Origin: Desulfovibrio desulfuricans
GTDB lineage: Bacteria; Desulfobacterota; Desulfovibrionia; Desulfovibrionales; Desulfovibrionaceae
Length of the DNA: 64,000 nt
Assembly (NCBI GenBank): GCA_015062205.1
Contig: SUVB01000029.1
Coordinates: 24,506 to 88,505 of the forward strand
Direction: 5' to 3'
Under the pieces are notes generated by a model. That model saw nothing but the letters and a program-made list of their open reading frames with translations. It did no database searches and was not told the origin of the DNA. Below, piece after piece: positions 17,055 through 25,346 of this stretch. Every line of letters begins with the position of its first letter. Within the stretch, counting starts at the first letter, position 1. Made by a program: the position numbers and the translations under genes.

Positions 17055-17867
17055 CTACCGGCTGCCCCAGGAGGGGATGGGCGGGGGCGTATAACTGTCC
17101 AGCCTGCGCAGGAGTTCGCGGTTCATGCGCACGGGCAGGCCGTTGCGCCCGCGCAGCACGGGGCCGCTGCAGGCCTGCGCCTCCAGCACGGGGGGAATCT
17201 GCTCCGGAGCCGGACGCAGCACCTGTTCGGCCCGCTCCAGAAAGGGCAGGGGGTCCACCGCCGTGCCGTCGGCCCTGTGCAGACCGAAATGCAGATGCGC
17301 GCCCGTGGTTCTGCCGGTGCAGCCCACCTCCCCCACGGGCGTTCCTTCCTCAATGCGTTGCCCCGCCGAGACCCGGATTTTGCCGAGATGGCCGTAGTAG
17401 GCCGTCATGCCGTCGTCCTGCCGGACCAGCACGGAAAGGCCCAGCGCGCCGTTGGGCCCGGCCTGCCGGACCGTCCCCCCCTTGAACGCCACCACCGGCC
17501 AGCCGATTCTGGCGCGGATGTCTATGGCGTTGTGCATGCGCACGGGCTTGCCGCCCCTGCCGAGCCAGCCCGGCATGGCCCGGGGGCCGAAAGGCGAGGT
17601 GAGCAGTGTGCGCAGGGGCGGCAGGGCGCGCTGTGCGGATGCCCCGGGGAGAGCTTGCGGAGCGCGGGCCGGGGGCGTTGCCGCCGCCGGGGCGGGGCCG
17701 TCTCCGTCCTTTTGGGGAGGCTCTGCCGCCAAGGGTTCAGGGGCGCGTGCGGAGGCGGCGTCCGCCGGGGAGGGGGCATCGCCTGCGGAGGCGGCTGGCG
17801 TGTCTCCGGCCGTAGACGTCAGCGTGAGGGCGGCCGTGAGCAGGAGGCAATAACACAGGTTTCGCAC
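17055..17867 (-). CDS. Secreted M23-family metallopeptidase (LytM domain)
   Basis: This 270-residue exported protein starts at a GTG preceded by GGAGAG. It has a signal peptide (LCYCLLLTAALTLTSTAG), a low-complexity Ala/Pro linker to about residue 80 and a LytM/M23 domain. The zinc ligands are in HNAIDIR (H-x3-D) and the terminal motif AHLHFGLH; the other catalytic histidine is in YYGHLGKIRV. M23 enzymes cut peptide crosslinks in peptidoglycan; all zinc ligands appear present, so it is likely active rather than an EnvC-like activator. It is divergent from the zinc importer genes, whose metal it would use. Confidence 0.9.
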   Translation of the reverse strand: MRNLCYCLLLTAALTLTSTAGDTPAASAGDAPSPADAASARAPEPLAAEPPQKDGDGPAPAAATPPARAPQALPGASAQRALPPLRTLLTSPFGPRAMPGWLGRGGKPVRMHNAIDIRARIGWPVVAFKGGTVRQAGPNGALGLSVLVRQDDGMTAYYGHLGKIRVSAGQRIEEGTPVGEVGCTGRTTGAHLHFGLHRADGTAVDPLPFLERAEQVLRPAPEQIPPVLEAQACSGPVLRGRNGLPVRMNRELLRRLDSYTPPPIPSWGSR

Positions 17868-17994
17868 GCGTTCTCTCCATGATGCCGTGCCTGTCAGACG
17901 CCGGAACGGGCCTGCGCGCCGCCGCGTCGGGCCGTGGCGGCAGCGGGGCCAAGGTAGGGCCGGAAGACGGAAAAATCAACCTGCCTTCTCCTCC

Positions 17995-18024
17995 TTGACA
18001 CGCACTCTGCCCGGATTTTATGGT
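17995..18024 (+). promoter_or_regulatory. Sigma70-type promoter of the zinc ABC importer operon
   Basis: A perfect -35 TTGACA (17995-18000) is followed by an 18-base spacer and TATGGT (18019-18024). It lies 31 bases upstream of the znuA start, leaving little room for a leader. I could not identify a Zur operator with confidence. Confidence 0.6.
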
Positions 18025-18054
18025 TATCCTTCGGAACCTTTTGAAGGAGTCTTT

Positions 18055-19017
18055 ATGAAGTTCGCCGTGAGGAATGCATTCCTTTTGCTGGCCGGTCTGC
18101 TGCCGGCCCTCCTGCTTCCCCTGCCCGCCACGCCGCCGGAGGCGCGCGCGGCCGCAGCCGAAGTGCGCGTGCTCGCCACCACCTATCCTGTGTATCTGCT
18201 GACCCGCGCCGTGGCGCAAGCCAGCCCCGGCGTGCGTGTGGAACTGCTCATCCCGGCCCGGACGGGCTGCCCCCATGAATACGCCCTGACCCCCGGAGAC
18301 GTGCGCAGGCTGATTACGGCGAAGATTGTGGTCATCAACGGCCTGGGCATGGAAGATTTTTTAGGAACGATGCTCGCCGGGCTCAAGGACGCCACAGTCA
18401 TCGACAGCAGCGCGGGCGTGCGCATGCTGCGCGGGCCGATGGAGCATCACGCTGAAGAAGCGGGCGGGCATGGACACGACCATGCCCACGGGCACGGCGG
18501 CGTGAACCCGCACGCGTTTTCCAGCCCTGTGCAGGCGGCGGCCATGGCGCGCGCCATCGGTACGGGGCTGGCGAAGGCCGCGCCCGAGGCCGCCGGGGAG
18601 TGCGCGGCAACGGCCGAGGCCTACGCCGTCCGGCTGGAAGCCCTTGGCAGGCGTCTTGCCGCTGTGGCCGCCAGGGCCGCCAACAAGGATGTGCTGCTCT
18701 TGCATGACGGCATGGCGTACCTTGTGCGGGATGCCGGTCTGCATCTTGCGGGCGTCATCCAGGAAGACGAGGATGTGCAGCCCTCGGCGGCGCGCCTGCT
18801 TGAACTGGCCGGCAACATCAGGAAGCGCAGGCCTGCGCTGCTTATCGGCGAGCCGCAGTATTCGGACAAGCCCGTGCGCGCGCTTGCGGCGGAAACCGGC
18901 GTTCCGGCCGTGCTGCTGGACCCCGTGGCCTCCGGTCCGGAGGATGCCGCGCCGGACTATTATGAGCGCGTTATGGAAAACAACTGCCGCATACTCGAGG
19001 AGCATCTTGGCAACTAG
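18055..19017 (+). CDS. znuA: Zinc/manganese ABC transporter substrate-binding protein
   Basis: This 320-residue periplasmic protein of the TroA/ZnuA family starts at the ATG six bases after GAAGGAG. A signal peptide (FLLLAGLLPALLLPLPA) precedes the binding domain. Metal ligands are expected in CPHEYALTPGD (His), VNPHAFSSP (His) and LLLHDGMAYL (His). A histidine-rich loop (EHHAEEAGGHGHDHAHGHGG) at about residues 137-156 is the usual sign of a zinc-specific protein. It is the first gene of an A-C-B operon; the ATPase gene overlaps its 3' end. Specificity for zinc over manganese is inferred from the His loop. Confidence 0.87.
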   Translation: MKFAVRNAFLLLAGLLPALLLPLPATPPEARAAAAEVRVLATTYPVYLLTRAVAQASPGVRVELLIPARTGCPHEYALTPGDVRRLITAKIVVINGLGMEDFLGTMLAGLKDATVIDSSAGVRMLRGPMEHHAEEAGGHGHDHAHGHGGVNPHAFSSPVQAAAMARAIGTGLAKAAPEAAGECAATAEAYAVRLEALGRRLAAVAARAANKDVLLLHDGMAYLVRDAGLHLAGVIQEDEDVQPSAARLLELAGNIRKRRPALLIGEPQYSDKPVRALAAETGVPAVLLDPVASGPEDAAPDYYERVMENNCRILEEHLGN

Positions 19018-19885
19018 CGTGCTGAACGCCCCCGCGGTGCGCTTCGCGCATGTGCGCGTGCATCTGGGGGGGCGCGACATTCTTGAGGATATCTGCGCCG
19101 AGGCTCCCGCCGGGGGCAGCACTGTGCTGGTGGGGCCCAACGGCGCCGGCAAGACGACGCTGCTTATGTGCCTGCTCGGCGAGCAGCGTTTTACGGGGAG
19201 CATCCTGTTCTCCGGCGGGGCGCGCGCGCCTCGCGCGGCCTATGTGCCGCAGCAGCTTGCGCCGGATCGCGGCCTGCCCCTGCGCGTGGACGAGTTTCTG
19301 GCCCTGAACCGGCAGCGTCGTCCCCTGTGGCTCGGCCTGCGCGTCCCGGCCGCGCACGATGCCGTGCGCCTGCTGGAGTTGGTGCGCGCGGAACATCTGG
19401 CGCAGTGCCGCATGGGCGATCTTTCCGGCGGCGAACTGCGCCGGGTGCTCCTGGCCGCCGCCCTCGGGCGCGAGCCGGAACTGCTCATCCTTGACGAGCC
19501 CGAGGCGGGCGTGGACGTGCGCGGCGAGCGCCTGTTCTGGGAAGTGCTGGATGCCGTCCGACGCGAACGCGGTTTCACGCAGATCATGGTCAGCCACAAT
19601 CTGCCGCTGGTGGCGCACTACGCCACGCATGTCATCTGCATCAACAGGACGGTCCGCGCCGCCGGCGCGCCGCGCGCCACCCTGACATCGCCCCTGCTCA
19701 TGGAACTGTTCGGCGTGCCTATCCATCTCTATCCCGACCAGTGCGACCCGCATCACCCCGGCTGCCCCCTGTGCGGGGCCGTGGGCGAGGCGGCGGAAGT
19801 CATGGGCTGTCCGGTTTCCGGGGCAGCGCCGCCGCAAGCGCCTGCCGCCTGCGCGGATATGACAGGGGAGGGCGGCCATGCCTGA
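19007..19885 (+). CDS. znuC: Metal ABC transporter ATP-binding protein with Cys/His tail
   Basis: This ATPase of about 292 residues has Walker A GPNGAGKTT, signature LSGGELRR and Walker B LLILDEPEAG, followed by a switch histidine (QIMVSHNLPLV). I chose a TTG at 19007, four bases after GAGGAG, overlapping znuA by 11 bases; a GTG at 19019 is the alternative. The C-terminus carries an unusual cysteine/histidine block, CDPHHPGCPLCGA, then another Cys, which could bind zinc and regulate the ATPase. It overlaps the permease gene start by eight bases. The complex imports zinc or a related divalent metal. Confidence 0.87.
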   Translation: MATSVLNAPAVRFAHVRVHLGGRDILEDICAEAPAGGSTVLVGPNGAGKTTLLMCLLGEQRFTGSILFSGGARAPRAAYVPQQLAPDRGLPLRVDEFLALNRQRRPLWLGLRVPAAHDAVRLLELVRAEHLAQCRMGDLSGGELRRVLLAAALGREPELLILDEPEAGVDVRGERLFWEVLDAVRRERGFTQIMVSHNLPLVAHYATHVICINRTVRAAGAPRATLTSPLLMELFGVPIHLYPDQCDPHHPGCPLCGAVGEAAEVMGCPVSGAAPPQAPAACADMTGEGGHA

Positions 19886-20735
19886 TTTTTCGCCCGTGTA
19901 CGCCCTGATTGCCCTGATTCCGCTGGACTGCCTGCAACTGCGCTTCATGCAGCAGGCTCTGCTGGGGCTGCTTTTGCTGGCCCCCATGGCCTCGATGCTC
20001 GGGGTGGAGGTCATCAATTTCCGCATGGCCTTCTTTTCCGACGCCATCGGGCACTCGGCCTTCGCCGGGGTGGCCCTGGGACTGCTGCTGGCCGTGCCGC
20101 CGAGGCTTTCCATGCCGCTCTTCGGCCTGCTGGTGGGCCTCGGCATCGTGGCCGTGCGCCGCAGGAGCGCCCTCTCGGCGGACACGGTCATCGGCATAGC
20201 CTTTTCCGCCGTGGTGGCGTTCGGCCTGGCCGTGGTCAGCCGCGCGAGCGGCGCGGCGCGCGACATGCAGCGCTTCCTCTACGGCGACATCCTGACTATC
20301 ACGGAAGGGGAAACAGCCTTCCTTGCCGTGCTCTTCGCGGTCCTGCTGCTCTTTCAGGCCGTGGGCTACAACCGCCTTCTGCTCATTGCCCTGAACCCCG
20401 TCATGGCGCGGGCGCACGGCGTGCGCGTGGCCCTGTGGCAATACGCCTTTGCCGGGCTGCTGGCGCTGGTGGTCATGTTTTCCGTGTGGGCCGTGGGCGT
20501 GCTGCTGGTCACGGCGCTGCTCATCGTGCCCGCCGCAACGGCGCGCAACTTGGCGCGTTCGGCCGGGGGCATGTTCTGGTGGGCGCTGCTGGCGGGCACG
20601 AGTTCCGCCTTCGCCGGACTGGTGCTTTCCGCGCAGGAATGGCTGGCCACCTCCAGCGGGGCCACCATCATTCTGGTGGCCTGCTGCTGGTTTGCCGCAA
20701 GCCTCGCGGCGGCGGGTTCGCGACGGCGGGCGTGA
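19878..20735 (+). CDS. znuB: Metal ABC transporter permease
   Basis: This 285-residue inner-membrane protein of the ZnuB/TroC (ABC-3) family has eight or nine hydrophobic helices. Characteristic segments are MLGVEVINFRMAFFSDAIGH (the conserved S-D-AIGHSAFAGVALG region), the cytoplasmic coupling area near ALNPVMARAHGV and the helix WAVGVLLVTALLIVPAATAR. It overlaps the ATPase gene by eight bases and completes the importer. Confidence 0.9.
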   Translation: MPDFSPVYALIALIPLDCLQLRFMQQALLGLLLLAPMASMLGVEVINFRMAFFSDAIGHSAFAGVALGLLLAVPPRLSMPLFGLLVGLGIVAVRRRSALSADTVIGIAFSAVVAFGLAVVSRASGAARDMQRFLYGDILTITEGETAFLAVLFAVLLLFQAVGYNRLLLIALNPVMARAHGVRVALWQYAFAGLLALVVMFSVWAVGVLLVTALLIVPAATARNLARSAGGMFWWALLAGTSSAFAGLVLSAQEWLATSSGATIILVACCWFAASLAAAGSRRRA

Positions 20736-20796
20736 GAAAAGCGCTTTCTCCGCACGGGCCTGTCGGGGTATTTTCGCACGGTATTCCGCGCAGGCG
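20734..20796. repeat. Intergenic palindrome plus 17-base dispersed repeat (copy A)
   Basis: Directly after znuB there is an imperfect palindrome around AAGCGCTTTCTC (20734-20750). It is followed by the 17-mer GGTATTCCGCGCAGGCG at 20780-20796, which recurs exactly at 25274-25290, there also beside an AAAGCG/CGCTTT palindrome. The pair looks like two copies of a dispersed extragenic element. Confidence 0.45.
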
Positions 20797-20905
20797 CGGG
20801 CCGCGGGCGGCTCCGGCCGCTTGACTGGCCGTGCGGGGCGGGTATGATGGACAGAGGAGGAAAAAAAACGGCTGCAAGGCCATAAAACCGTGACGGAGGA
20901 AGAAC

Positions 20906-21184
20906 ATGTCTGAACCCACCACGCATGAGAGATACATGGAGACCGGCTACAACAGCGAAGCCTGGCACTATCGGCACGGCATCGCGTGGGGCACTGTATT
21001 TCTTTTTTCCCTGTTTGTTCTTTGCGTCAAAACCCTATGGGGAGGCGTCAGGGGCCTTGCTTCCGGCTTTGTCGGGTGCTGGCAGGGCGACATCAAACCC
21101 CTGTTTGCCAAACCCGCGAACACCCCCCCTGTCGTCGCCGACAAACCGCAGGAGCCTGCAGTGGAGCGGGAAGCGGGCGAGTAG
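20906..21184 (+). CDS. Small single-pass membrane protein of unknown function
   Basis: This 92-residue protein has a polar N-terminus (THERYMETGYNSEAWHYRHG), one membrane helix (WGTVFLFSLFVLCVKTLW) and a proline-rich acidic tail. The ATG follows GGAGGAAG at good spacing, and a strong terminator lies 77 bases downstream, so it is an independent transcription unit. I do not recognise the family. Confidence 0.65.
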   Translation: MSEPTTHERYMETGYNSEAWHYRHGIAWGTVFLFSLFVLCVKTLWGGVRGLASGFVGCWQGDIKPLFAKPANTPPVVADKPQEPAVEREAGE

Positions 21185-21260
21185 CGCCCCCCGCGACCGT
21201 TTTTTCATCTGCATGCTTCGCAGCGCTGAAGCGCACGCAGGGTTTTTTGCTGATAACGCA

Positions 21261-21302
21261 CGCAGCCCGACACCGTTCACAGTGCCGGGCTGCGGCGTTT
21301 TT
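21261..21302 (+). terminator. Rho-independent terminator of the 92-residue protein gene
   Basis: CGCAGCCCG (21261-21269) pairs perfectly with CGGGCTGCG (21286-21294), followed by GCG and five T residues. Confidence 0.85.
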
Positions 21303-21376
21303 CAGGGCTGCCGTCCGGCAGCCCTGACGATCAGCCCTGACGATTCCGCACGGTTTGCCGGGCGCGGTGAGGCCTG

Positions 21377-21709
21377 TTACGGCCTGTGGGTGTCTGTCAC
21401 ATGCCGCTCGGCGTCGTCATGTCGCTGTGGAGCATGCGCGGCCCCTTTGCCGGCATTCGCGGCGTCACGATGCTGTGGGGTGTGCGCGGCCGGCTGGTCA
21501 TGGTGTTGCGGAGTATTCCGATGGTGTTGCGGGTCGTGCGCCGGGGCGTGATGCGGCTCATGGCGCACGGGCGGATTGTGGTGCAGTTCATGGGGATACG
21601 CGCCGTTGTCATGTCTGTTGTCCGGCGGGGGCGGACGCACGCAGCCGCAGGCCAGAAGCAGCAGGGCAAGACCGGACAAAAGCAGAAATCTTTTCACGGG
21701 GTTACTCAC
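21377..21709 (-). CDS. Histidine-rich lipoprotein
   Basis: This protein of up to 110 residues has a short lipoprotein signal (FLLLSGLALLLLACGC), then an almost entirely His/Pro/Asn/Asp sequence with HH pairs and motifs such as RHEPHHAPAHDPQHH and NTPQHHDQPAAHTPQHR. The composition suggests surface or periplasmic binding of zinc, nickel, cobalt or copper. The GTG start is only three bases after the tctA stop, with no clear ribosome-binding site, so translation is probably coupled to tctA; a second GTG at 21697 is also possible. It lies convergent to the zinc importer region. The opposite strand also has an open frame, but without a signal or ribosome-binding site. Confidence 0.65.
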   Translation of the reverse strand: MSNPVKRFLLLSGLALLLLACGCVRPPPPDNRHDNGAYPHELHHNPPVRHEPHHAPAHDPQHHRNTPQHHDQPAAHTPQHRDAANAGKGAAHAPQRHDDAERHVTDTHRP

Positions 21710-21712
21710 TGG

Positions 21713-23218
21713 TCAGTGTTGCGCATGTACGGCCATCTTCTTTTCCATTCGGCTCATAAGCATGGGTGAGAGCACGCCGAGCACGCACAAGGCCGCCAGT
21801 GCCCAGCAGATGGGCGTGGAGAAGAGGATGGAGGGGTCGCCGTCGCTGAGCATCAGCGCCCGGCGCAGGCCCCGCTCGCCTATGGGACCCAGAATGAGCC
21901 CCAGTACGATGGCGGCCGCGTTCAAATCGAACTTGCGGGCCAGATAGCCGATAACGCCGAAGATCATCATAATGATCACTTCCGTGTAGTTGTTGTGGAT
22001 GGCATAGGAGCCCACAACGCAGAGCAGGAAGATGGAGGGGATGAGAATGGCGTCTGAAAGGCGGGCGATGGAGGCGAAGCCCCGGCAGCCCAGCATGCCG
22101 ATGGCCAGCATGAGGAACTGCACAATGACGAAGCCCGCGAAAAAGGTGTATGTCATGCCCGCGTGCGTGGTGAACAGTTCGGGCCCCGGCTGCAGGCCGT
22201 GGATGATCAGGCCGCCCATGAGCACGGCCGTCACGGATTCGCCGGGAATGCCCAGGGTCAGCGTGGGAATGAGCGAGCCGCCGGTGACGGCGTTGTTGGC
22301 GGCCTCCGAACCGGCCACGCCCTCAATGGAGCCCTTGCCGAACTCCTCCTTGTGCCTGGAGAAGCGCCGCGCCTCGTTATAGCCCATGAAGCAGGCGATG
22401 GAGGCCCCCGCGCCGGGCAGGATGCCGATGATATTGCCGATAATCCACGAGCGGACGATGGCGGGCGAGATGCGTCGCACCTCCTTGCCGCTCAGGCCGA
22501 ATTTGTCCTTGAACGCTGCGGCGCGGGGCCGCCGGACGATTTTTTTTTCGGCCAGGATCAGAATTTGCGACATGGAGAACAGGCCGATGAGCGCGCACGT
22601 GGTGTCGATGCCGTTATACAGAGCGCTTTGCCCGAACATGAAGCGCGGCACGCCTTCCATGGGGTCCATGCCGATGGTGGAAAGCAGAAGGCCCAGCACG
22701 CCCGACATGAGGCCCTTGAGCATGGATTTGGAGGAAACCCCGGCGATGATGGTCAGCCCGAAGAGCGACAGCCAGAAGTATTCGGGGCTCTTGAATTTCA
22801 TGGCCAGCTGGGCCAGCAGCGGGGAGAAGAAATAGAGCGAGATGCAGCTCAGCAGTCCGCCGCAGAAGGAGGCAAAGCAGGCCGTGGTCAGCGCCTTGGC
22901 GGCCTGACCGCGCAGGGTCAGCTGATAGCCCTCGATGGCCGTGGCGGCCGAGGCGGGCGTGCCCGGCGTGTGGATGAGAATGGCGCTGATGGAGCCGCCG
23001 AAGATGGCCCCGCAGTAGATGCCGCCCAGCATGATAAGCCCGGTGGCCGGATCCATGCCGAAGGTGACGGGCAGGAGCAGGGCCACGCCCATGGCGGCCG
23101 AGAGGCCGGGCAGGCAGCCGATGGTCACGCCCACGGCCGTGGAGACAAACATGGCGAGCAGGTTGACGGGGCTGAGGGCGTGCACAAAGCCCATGCCCAT
23201 GAGTGTCAGAGTGTCCAT
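21713..23218 (-). CDS. tctA: Tripartite tricarboxylate transporter large permease (TctA family)
   Basis: This 501-residue polytopic protein has family hallmarks near the N-terminus: GVTIGCLPGLSAAMGVALLL, GGIYCGAIFGGSISAILIHT and TPGTPASAATAIEGYQL, and the second copy IIGILPGAGASIACFMGYNE. TctA is the large membrane subunit of TTT carriers that import citrate and other carboxylates together with a small subunit (TctB) and a periplasmic binding protein (TctC). Neither partner gene is adjacent, which is unusual. The ATG at 23218, eight bases after GAGG, is preferred to a GTG nine bases upstream. It is followed immediately by the His-rich lipoprotein gene. Confidence 0.92.
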   Translation of the reverse strand: MDTLTLMGMGFVHALSPVNLLAMFVSTAVGVTIGCLPGLSAAMGVALLLPVTFGMDPATGLIMLGGIYCGAIFGGSISAILIHTPGTPASAATAIEGYQLTLRGQAAKALTTACFASFCGGLLSCISLYFFSPLLAQLAMKFKSPEYFWLSLFGLTIIAGVSSKSMLKGLMSGVLGLLLSTIGMDPMEGVPRFMFGQSALYNGIDTTCALIGLFSMSQILILAEKKIVRRPRAAAFKDKFGLSGKEVRRISPAIVRSWIIGNIIGILPGAGASIACFMGYNEARRFSRHKEEFGKGSIEGVAGSEAANNAVTGGSLIPTLTLGIPGESVTAVLMGGLIIHGLQPGPELFTTHAGMTYTFFAGFVIVQFLMLAIGMLGCRGFASIARLSDAILIPSIFLLCVVGSYAIHNNYTEVIIMMIFGVIGYLARKFDLNAAAIVLGLILGPIGERGLRRALMLSDGDPSILFSTPICWALAALCVLGVLSPMLMSRMEKKMAVHAQH

Positions 23219-23380
23219 GCGCTGCACCTCGTTCTGAAGTCGACGGGGTGTATCCTAGTGCTTTTTCGCATCAAAGTCGAATGGCATTGCATGCCGACGG
23301 CGCAACGGCGGCTGCCGGGGGATGCCACAGCAGGAGCGGCCTTGCCATCGCGCGAGGCGACAGGCTATACGGAAAATGCC

Positions 23381-24862
23381 ATGCAGTCGCGCACCTATAT
23401 CGCCATTGACCTTAAATCGTTCTACGCTTCCGTGGAATGCGTGGAGCGGGGGCTTGACCCCCTGACGACAAATCTGGTCGTCGCCGACGAGAGCCGCACA
23501 GAGAAGACCATCTGCCTTGCTGTTTCCCCCTCGCTCAAGGCCTGCGGCATCCCCGGGCGGGCGCGTCTGTTTGAGGTCAGCCGGAAAGTCAGGGAGGTGA
23601 ATGCGCTGCGCAGGACTGCGGCCGGAATCAGGAACTTCCGGGGCGAATCGTTCGACAGCGCCGCCCTGGACGCGGACCCGCGCCTCGCGGTCAGTTATGT
23701 CGTCGCCGTGCCGCGCATGGCCCTCTATATTGAATACAGCGCCCGTATCTATAAAACATACCTCAACTATGTCGCGCAGGATGACATTCATGCGTATTCG
23801 ATTGATGAGGTGTTCATCGATGCCACAAGCTACCTTGCCCTTTACAGGCAGAGCGCTCGTGAATTCGCCCTGACCATTGTCAGGGCCGTTCTTGAGGCCT
23901 CAGGCATCACGGCAACGGCCGGAATAGGCCCTAACCTGTATCTGGCCAAGGTCGCCATGGACATCATGGCCAAAAAGATCCCTCCGGACAAGGACGGCGT
24001 GCGCATCGCCGAACTCGACGAGACAGGCTATCGCCGCCGGCTCTGGGACCATCGCCCCATCACGGATTTCTGGCGCGTGGGCAGGGGGTATGCCGAGCAG
24101 CTGAAGACCATCGGCCTGCGGACCATGGGCGACATCGCGCGTTGCTCGGTTCGGAATGAGGAAATCCTGTACCGGCGTTTCGGCGTCAATGCGGAATTGC
24201 TCATTGACCATGCCTGGGGCTGGGAGCCGTGCACCATTGCCGACATCCGGGCATACAGGCCCGCGGCCCGCAGCATCGGTTCCGGCCAGGTGCTGCCGTG
24301 TCCGTATGATTGCGACAAGGCGAGAGTCGTTGTGCGGGAAATGGCGGACGAGCTCGCCCTGCAGCTGTTTGAAAAGTCGCTTGCGACGCGGCGGCTGGTT
24401 CTGATGATCGGGTATGACGCCGGGAATCCGGCCGGGCTTGGGGGGCGGCGCAGCGGCGAGCTTGTCGTGAACCGATACGGGAAGCGCGTTCCCCGGCCGG
24501 CGCGGGGGACATGCGCTCTTGAACGGCATTCCTCGTCTTCCGGTGCGCTGGTCGCCGCAGCATGCGGCCTGTTCGATCGGATTGCCGACAGCAGGCTGCA
24601 GATCCGTCGGCTCAGCCTGACGGCCGAGGATGTGGTTTTGGCCGAGGCGATCGCCGCCCGGCCCAGGCAGCTCACGCTGTTTCCCGGCGACCACGGAGGC
24701 CGGGAGGATGCGGGCGCGCTCCGGGCGGAAAGGAAACGGCAGCGGACAATCCTTGAGATACGCCGCAAGTATGGAAAAAACGCGATCCTCAAGGGGCTGA
24801 ACTTTCAGGAGGGCGCCACGGGGCAATTGCGGCATGAGCTCATTGGAGGGCACAAGGCATGA
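23381..24862 (+). CDS. Y-family DNA polymerase, UmuC/ImuB-like, Firmicutes type
   Basis: This 493-residue protein starts at ATG 23381 with YIAIDLKSFYASVECVERG, which holds the first catalytic aspartate and the steric-gate region; the other two acidic residues are in YSIDEVFIDAT. Helix-hairpin-helix and little-finger regions follow (RRFGVNAELLIDHAWGWEPC). The sequence LAVSPSLKACGIPGRARLFE and the overall pattern match the translesion polymerase widely found in Clostridia rather than proteobacterial UmuC or DinB. Its stop overlaps the start of a YolD-like gene, the same pairing seen in Firmicutes. A longer N-terminal frame exists without signals. Transfer from Firmicutes is inferred. It likely acts in error-prone lesion bypass. 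Confidence 0.88.
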   Translation: MQSRTYIAIDLKSFYASVECVERGLDPLTTNLVVADESRTEKTICLAVSPSLKACGIPGRARLFEVSRKVREVNALRRTAAGIRNFRGESFDSAALDADPRLAVSYVVAVPRMALYIEYSARIYKTYLNYVAQDDIHAYSIDEVFIDATSYLALYRQSAREFALTIVRAVLEASGITATAGIGPNLYLAKVAMDIMAKKIPPDKDGVRIAELDETGYRRRLWDHRPITDFWRVGRGYAEQLKTIGLRTMGDIARCSVRNEEILYRRFGVNAELLIDHAWGWEPCTIADIRAYRPAARSIGSGQVLPCPYDCDKARVVVREMADELALQLFEKSLATRRLVLMIGYDAGNPAGLGGRRSGELVVNRYGKRVPRPARGTCALERHSSSSGALVAAACGLFDRIADSRLQIRRLSLTAEDVVLAEAIAARPRQLTLFPGDHGGREDAGALRAERKRQRTILEIRRKYGKNAILKGLNFQEGATGQLRHELIGGHKA

Positions 24863-25254
24863 CCGGCCCGTATGACGACATTATCCATCTCCCGCACCAT
24901 GTTTCCTCCGTCCATCCCCGCATGGGCATGGCGGAACGGGCCGCGCAGTTTTCTCCTTTTGCCGCGCTTGCCGGGCATGCGGATGCGCTCAGGGAGGCGG
25001 CGCGAACCACTGCGGCAAGGGTCGAGCTTGACGAACAGGCCCGCGAGGAACTCTCGCGGCGGCTGCGGGAACTCCTCAATGCCCGGGAAGAGCCGGAAGT
25101 CCGCATCACCTACTTTGTCCCTGACGCGACCAGGGGGGGCGGCGCCTACGTAACGGCGCAGGGCAGGGTTGCAAACTTTGATGCGGTGCGGAATGCGCTT
25201 GTCATGAAAGACGGGCTGAAGATCGCCGTCGCGGATATCTTCACGATAGAGTAG
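24859..25254 (+). CDS. YolD-like protein
   Basis: This 131-residue cytoplasmic protein starts with DDIIHLPHHVSSVHPRMGMA and RAAQFSPFAALAGH, the signature of the YolD-like family that accompanies UmuC-type polymerases in Firmicutes. It overlaps the polymerase gene by four bases (ATGA), indicating coupled translation. YolD proteins are thought to play a UmuD-like accessory role, though the mechanism is not established. Convergent genes and two strong hairpins follow. Confidence 0.85.
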   Translation: MTGPYDDIIHLPHHVSSVHPRMGMAERAAQFSPFAALAGHADALREAARTTAARVELDEQAREELSRRLRELLNAREEPEVRITYFVPDATRGGGAYVTAQGRVANFDAVRNALVMKDGLKIAVADIFTIE

Positions 25255-25273
25255 CGCCGAAAACCTTCCAAAG

Positions 25274-25290
25274 GGTATTCCGCGCAGGCG
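25274..25290. repeat. 17-base dispersed repeat (copy B)
   Basis: GGTATTCCGCGCAGGCG is identical to positions 20780-20796. Here it enters the first of two hairpins between yolD and the lysyltransferase gene. Confidence 0.5.
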
Positions 25291-25346
25291 GCCGTGAAAA
25301 CAGCCGCCTGCGCCGTAACTCCGCGGGGAAAGCGCGCTTTCCCCGC
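25282..25346. terminator. Two strong hairpins between convergent genes
   Basis: First, GCGCAGGCGGC (25282-25292) pairs with GCCGCCTGCGC (25303-25313) across a 10-base loop. Second, GCGGGGAAAGCG (25323-25334) and CGCTTTCCCCGC (25335-25346) make a perfect 24-base palindrome. They lie in the 190-base gap between the convergent yolD and DUF2156 genes and could terminate transcription from either side, but neither is followed by a clear T-run. The rest of the gap shows nothing else. Confidence 0.55.

Noticed and set aside
21386..21769. Plus-strand open frame opposite the His-rich lipoprotein
   Set aside because: The minus strand has a lipoprotein signal and lipobox and is adjacent to tctA; the plus-strand product (Met/Arg/Val-rich) has neither signal nor ribosome-binding site.
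22163..23380. N-terminal 406-codon extension of the Y-family polymerase frame
   Set aside because: Lies antisense to tctA and has the composition of a shadow frame; the family motif begins at the ATG at 23381.
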